Positions 6,732 to 8,677 of a stretch of DNA of 8,677 nucleotides are shown here, piece by piece. Origin of the DNA: Vulcanisaeta sp. MG_3. GTDB lineage: Archaea; Thermoproteota; Thermoprotei; Thermoproteales; Thermocladiaceae. The stretch is taken from contig LOCH01000023.1 of assembly GCA_001516765.1 (NCBI GenBank), positions 1-8,677 of the forward strand. The letters are read 5' to 3'. Numbering within the stretch: the stretch's first letter is position 1; every line of letters starts with the position of its first letter. The notes under the pieces are model-generated. The model saw only the letters and a program-made list of their open reading frames with translations, made no database searches and was not told the DNA's origin. A program made the translations under genes and the position numbers.

Positions 6732-7847
6732 TCAAGGGATGATCTCGCCATCCCTATATATGGACTCCATGATCTCCCTATATGGGCCGATCTTGGTGTT
6801 CTTGGCTATGTACACGGAATCCTTTATATAAACGCCATCCCCAATCACGGCGCCATCCTCAATCCTAACCCATTTACCCACATACGTATTACTACCAATT
6901 ATACTACCCGATATATAGGCGCCATCGCATAATGAGGATCTCTCGAACACAAGTGAGTTTATTATCCTAACCGTATTCCCAATCCTCGTATTGCTATGAA
7001 TAATTACGTTAGGCCCAATCTCAGCGTTGCTACCTACCGTAACACCAGGGCCTAGGTAAATGGGCGGCTGGAGGGTGATGGATGATGGTAAATCAGTATT
7101 TATGCAACCATTATTATTTATGCACCTTTCCATTAGTACCTTGAAGTTTGCCTTTAGGTAATCCTCGGGCGTTCCTATATCGAACCAAAGCCCATTATGT
7201 ATATAGCCATACACCTCACCAAGCCTGAGCAACTTGGGTATTACGTCCACGGCAAGCTTTACCTGACCTGGTGGATTCCTCGGTATTAACTTAATCACTT
7301 CCTTAGTGAATACGTAGAAGCCAGCGTTGATTAGGTTAGAACCGACGTATTGTTTAGGTTTCTCGATAAAATTAATTATCTTATTATTTTCGTCTAGTTG
7401 CGCAACGCCGTATCGAGAGACATCCTCAACTCTCGTGAGTGTTATTGTCGCGATGCCGCCAACCTTCTCATGAAAGTTGATTAATTCCTTAGAATCTATA
7501 TTGCTGAATATGTCTCCATAGATCACGAGGAACGTATCCGTTAATTCATACATATCGTTTATTAGTGATATTGGTCCAGCATCACCCAGGGGTTTATCCT
7601 CCGTTACAAATACCAACTTATCCTTAAAGTCAACCCAAACCCTCTCCATGTGCTCCCTAATTAGGTCGCCCATGTACCTTATTGATATGAAGACCCTGTT
7701 CAACGGTATTTTGGTTATTGATTCCATTATCCAATCAATTATCTCCTTATCGAGTATCGGTAACAGCGGCTTTGGGCGGGAATAACTAAGGGGTCTTAAC
7801 CTAGTCGCTAATCCACCGGCTAGGATTATTACATCGTAGTTACCCAT
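6732..7847 (-). CDS. NDP-sugar pyrophosphorylase with left-handed beta-helix tail (mannose-1-P guanylyltransferase-like)
   Basis: A 371-aa enzyme joining a sugar-1-phosphate to an NTP to give an NDP-sugar and pyrophosphate. The loop LAGGLATRLRPLSYSRPKP at 9-27 has the catalytic Arg and Lys. Metal-binding Asp112 lies in YGDIFSNID, and the later motifs FIEKP (160-164), NAGFYVF (174-180) and WFDIGTPEDYL (221-231) are all intact. Residues 260-355 are hexapeptide repeats of a left-handed beta helix. KPLGDAGPI at 85-93 resembles GDP-mannose pyrophosphorylases, but glucose-1-P uridylyl/thymidylyltransferase is possible; substrate cannot be fixed by eye. I start at the ATG at 7847: the family begins just before this strand, and a TATA box lies 28 nt upstream. 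An in-frame ATG at 7916 would add 23 non-conserved residues and place that box inside the gene. Confidence 0.9.
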   Translation of the reverse strand: MGNYDVIILAGGLATRLRPLSYSRPKPLLPILDKEIIDWIMESITKIPLNRVFISIRYMGDLIREHMERVWVDFKDKLVFVTEDKPLGDAGPISLINDMYELTDTFLVIYGDIFSNIDSKELINFHEKVGGIATITLTRVEDVSRYGVAQLDENNKIINFIEKPKQYVGSNLINAGFYVFTKEVIKLIPRNPPGQVKLAVDVIPKLLRLGEVYGYIHNGLWFDIGTPEDYLKANFKVLMERCINNNGCINTDLPSSITLQPPIYLGPGVTVGSNAEIGPNVIIHSNTRIGNTVRIINSLVFERSSLCDGAYISGSIIGSNTYVGKWVRIEDGAVIGDGVYIKDSVYIAKNTKIGPYREIMESIYRDGEIIP

Positions 7848-7870
7848 ATAATCACTTACAACATTAGATA

Positions 7871-7879
7871 ATATTAATT
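7871..7879 (-). promoter_or_regulatory. TATA box of the NDP-sugar pyrophosphorylase gene (leaderless)
   Basis: AATTAATAT on the minus strand is centred 28 nt before the ATG at 7847, the same spacing as at rps13. It supports 7847 rather than 7916 as the start. The sequence AGTGAT a few bases before the ATG is a weak alternative Shine-Dalgarno. Confidence 0.5.
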
Positions 7880-7889
7880 TTACTAGATC

Positions 7890-7939
7890 GTGGTGTAGGT
7901 ATCTACTCGTCAACAATGAGGTTTTACCTACTACACCGC
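7890..7939. repeat. Imperfect inverted repeat in the divergent intergenic region
   Basis: The left arm GTGGTGTAGGTA (7890-7901) pairs with the right arm TACCTACTACACCGC (7925-7939). GTAGGTA/TACCTAC match perfectly over 7 bp, and GGTGTA/TACACC pair if a 3-nt insertion (TAC) in the right arm is allowed. About 23 nt separate the arms. It lies upstream of both divergent promoters, where an operator could sit. Confidence 0.4.
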
Positions 7940-7974
7940 TGTTAGGGGTTCGATATTTCGTGTTGAGGGCTAAG

Positions 7975-7982
7975 TATTAATA
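7975..7982 (+). promoter_or_regulatory. TATA box of the plus-strand gene at 8014
   Basis: TATTAATA is centred about 36 nt before the ATG at 8014, giving a predicted leader of about 10 nt. The leader contains GAGGTTGATG at 8000-8009, only partly like a Shine-Dalgarno. The short tandem TAAG units right after the box are probably incidental. Confidence 0.45.
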
Positions 7983-8013
7983 AGTAAGTAAGCCGCCTAG
8001 AGGTTGATGTTTT

Positions 8014-8677
8014 ATGGTTAGTATACCCGATGAATGCCATTGGGAGCATGAGTGTATTGTAAATTCTGTAGCGTCAATACTCATTAATATGGTTAGGGGT
8101 TACGTACCTAAGGAGCTAATTGTTAATAGCGCCTTTAGAAATTCCGCAACATGTGGTGACACCTCCTGCTCGTTAAGTGTTAATGATTACTCGGTCATTA
8201 AGGATCTAGATTATGGTAGTATTAAGGATGGTGTAATTAAGGTTCTTAGGTTAATAGGGCTTAGCGAGGTTCCTTCATTGATTCAAGCAGTTATGGACCT
8301 AGATCTAGAGTCCGGTGTGAGGGCTATTGATGAGGGTGTAGAGATAAACGTCAAAGGTGAATTAGGTGCTAGAATAAACGAAGCCCTGGGCATCGCCCTA
8401 TACTCAATTGCCGCTTACGAAGGCGCAATTACTAGGTTTAGTGCTGCTGCCGCGATATATGAGGGCTTAGGCAATGATAGTAGGGCGCGGTTTATGGAGG
8501 CTATGTCTAAGATAGCTAGGGCTGAGGATCTCAGGGTTAAGGCAATGAGACTACATGATGAGGGTAAGCATGATGATGAGAGGAGGGTAATTGAGGAGGC
8601 GTCGAAGCTGTATGCATCATCGGTCATAAACTTCAGGGAGGCTGTTGGTGTTGATGAGGCGAGGGCTAATGAGGTCT
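8014..8677 (+). CDS. Unrecognised alpha-helical protein with N-terminal Cys/His cluster (3' end outside window)
   Basis: The frame is open from the ATG at 8014 through the right edge of the window (221 codons), with an in-frame TGA just upstream at 8005. Codon use (GAG, AGG, GGT-rich) matches the neighbours. I do not recognise the family. Residues 8-14 read CHWEHEC, and a second pair sits at CGDTSC (47-52), a spacing that could bind a metal or form disulfides. From about residue 118 the sequence is Ala-rich and amphipathic: the blocks SAAAAIYEGLGNDSRARF (143-160) and RVKAMRLHDEGKHDDERRV (174-192) look like TPR-type helical hairpins, i.e. a protein-interaction scaffold. There is no signal peptide or membrane segment in the visible part. 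It has its own promoter and diverges from the NDP-sugar pyrophosphorylase gene. Confidence 0.8.
   Translation, partial: MVSIPDECHWEHECIVNSVASILINMVRGYVPKELIVNSAFRNSATCGDTSCSLSVNDYSVIKDLDYGSIKDGVIKVLRLIGLSEVPSLIQAVMDLDLESGVRAIDEGVEINVKGELGARINEALGIALYSIAAYEGAITRFSAAAAIYEGLGNDSRARFMEAMSKIARAEDLRVKAMRLHDEGKHDDERRVIEEASKLYASSVINFREAVGVDEARANEV

Noticed and set aside
7980..7992. Tandem TAAG repeat
   Set aside because: Only three 4-base units next to a TATA box; too short to be a meaningful repeat.
8415..8627. 70-aa minus-strand ORF at the right edge
   Set aside because: It lies opposite the long open plus-strand frame beginning at 8014, which has better codon use and a promoter; Ser/Leu-rich shadow.

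Overview
The window is a gene-dense piece of a hyperthermophilic archaeon, most likely a crenarchaeote of the Thermoproteales (Vulcanisaeta/Caldivirga-like; the genus is a guess from gene content and a moderate GC content). The pointers are a sliding-clamp PCNA, the rRNA pseudouridine methyltransferase Nep1, an archaeal-type ribosomal protein S13, archaeal LbetaH nucleotidyltransferases, and TATA boxes placed about 27-28 nt before several start codons, which implies leaderless mRNAs.

Layout. Plus strand, left edge: PCNA, whose reading frame runs open to base 1, so its true start lies outside the window. It converges, 11 bp stop to stop, with a long series of minus-strand genes. Read in transcription order from the right these are: an NDP-sugar pyrophosphorylase with a left-handed beta-helix tail (6732-7847), rps13 (6216-6692), a GNAT acetyltransferase (5544-6038), nep1 (4835-5524), glmS (2946-4781), a GlmU-like two-domain protein (1753-2949) and an unrecognised protein with a beta-rich C-terminus (834-1745). 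At the right edge a plus-strand gene of unknown function (8014 to beyond 8677) diverges from the pyrophosphorylase gene across a 166 bp intergenic region. That region holds two promoters and an imperfect inverted repeat.

How they fit. glmS, the GlmU-like gene and the unknown gene form one tight operon (4 bp overlap, then 7 bp gap) and should feed the amino-sugar nucleotide pool (fructose-6-P to GlcN-6-P towards UDP-GlcNAc) used for N-glycans and surface glycoconjugates. The separate pyrophosphorylase at 6732 supplies another activated sugar, perhaps GDP-mannose. rps13 and nep1 serve the small ribosomal subunit. PCNA serves replication. rps13, the pyrophosphorylase and nep1 each appear to have their own leaderless promoter; the GNAT gene and glmS appear to have promoters with very short leaders.

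Most interesting: the GlmU-like protein cotranscribed with glmS has substitutions at hallmark residues of both its active sites (Arg to Asn in the nucleotidyltransferase loop; the catalytic His and Tyr of the acetyltransferase site apparently replaced by Arg and Phe). It may be a regulatory or repurposed paralogue rather than a normal bifunctional GlmU. The third gene of that operon is unrecognised and could be a new amino-sugar or glycan function. No mobile element, CRISPR array, tRNA or rRNA was seen.
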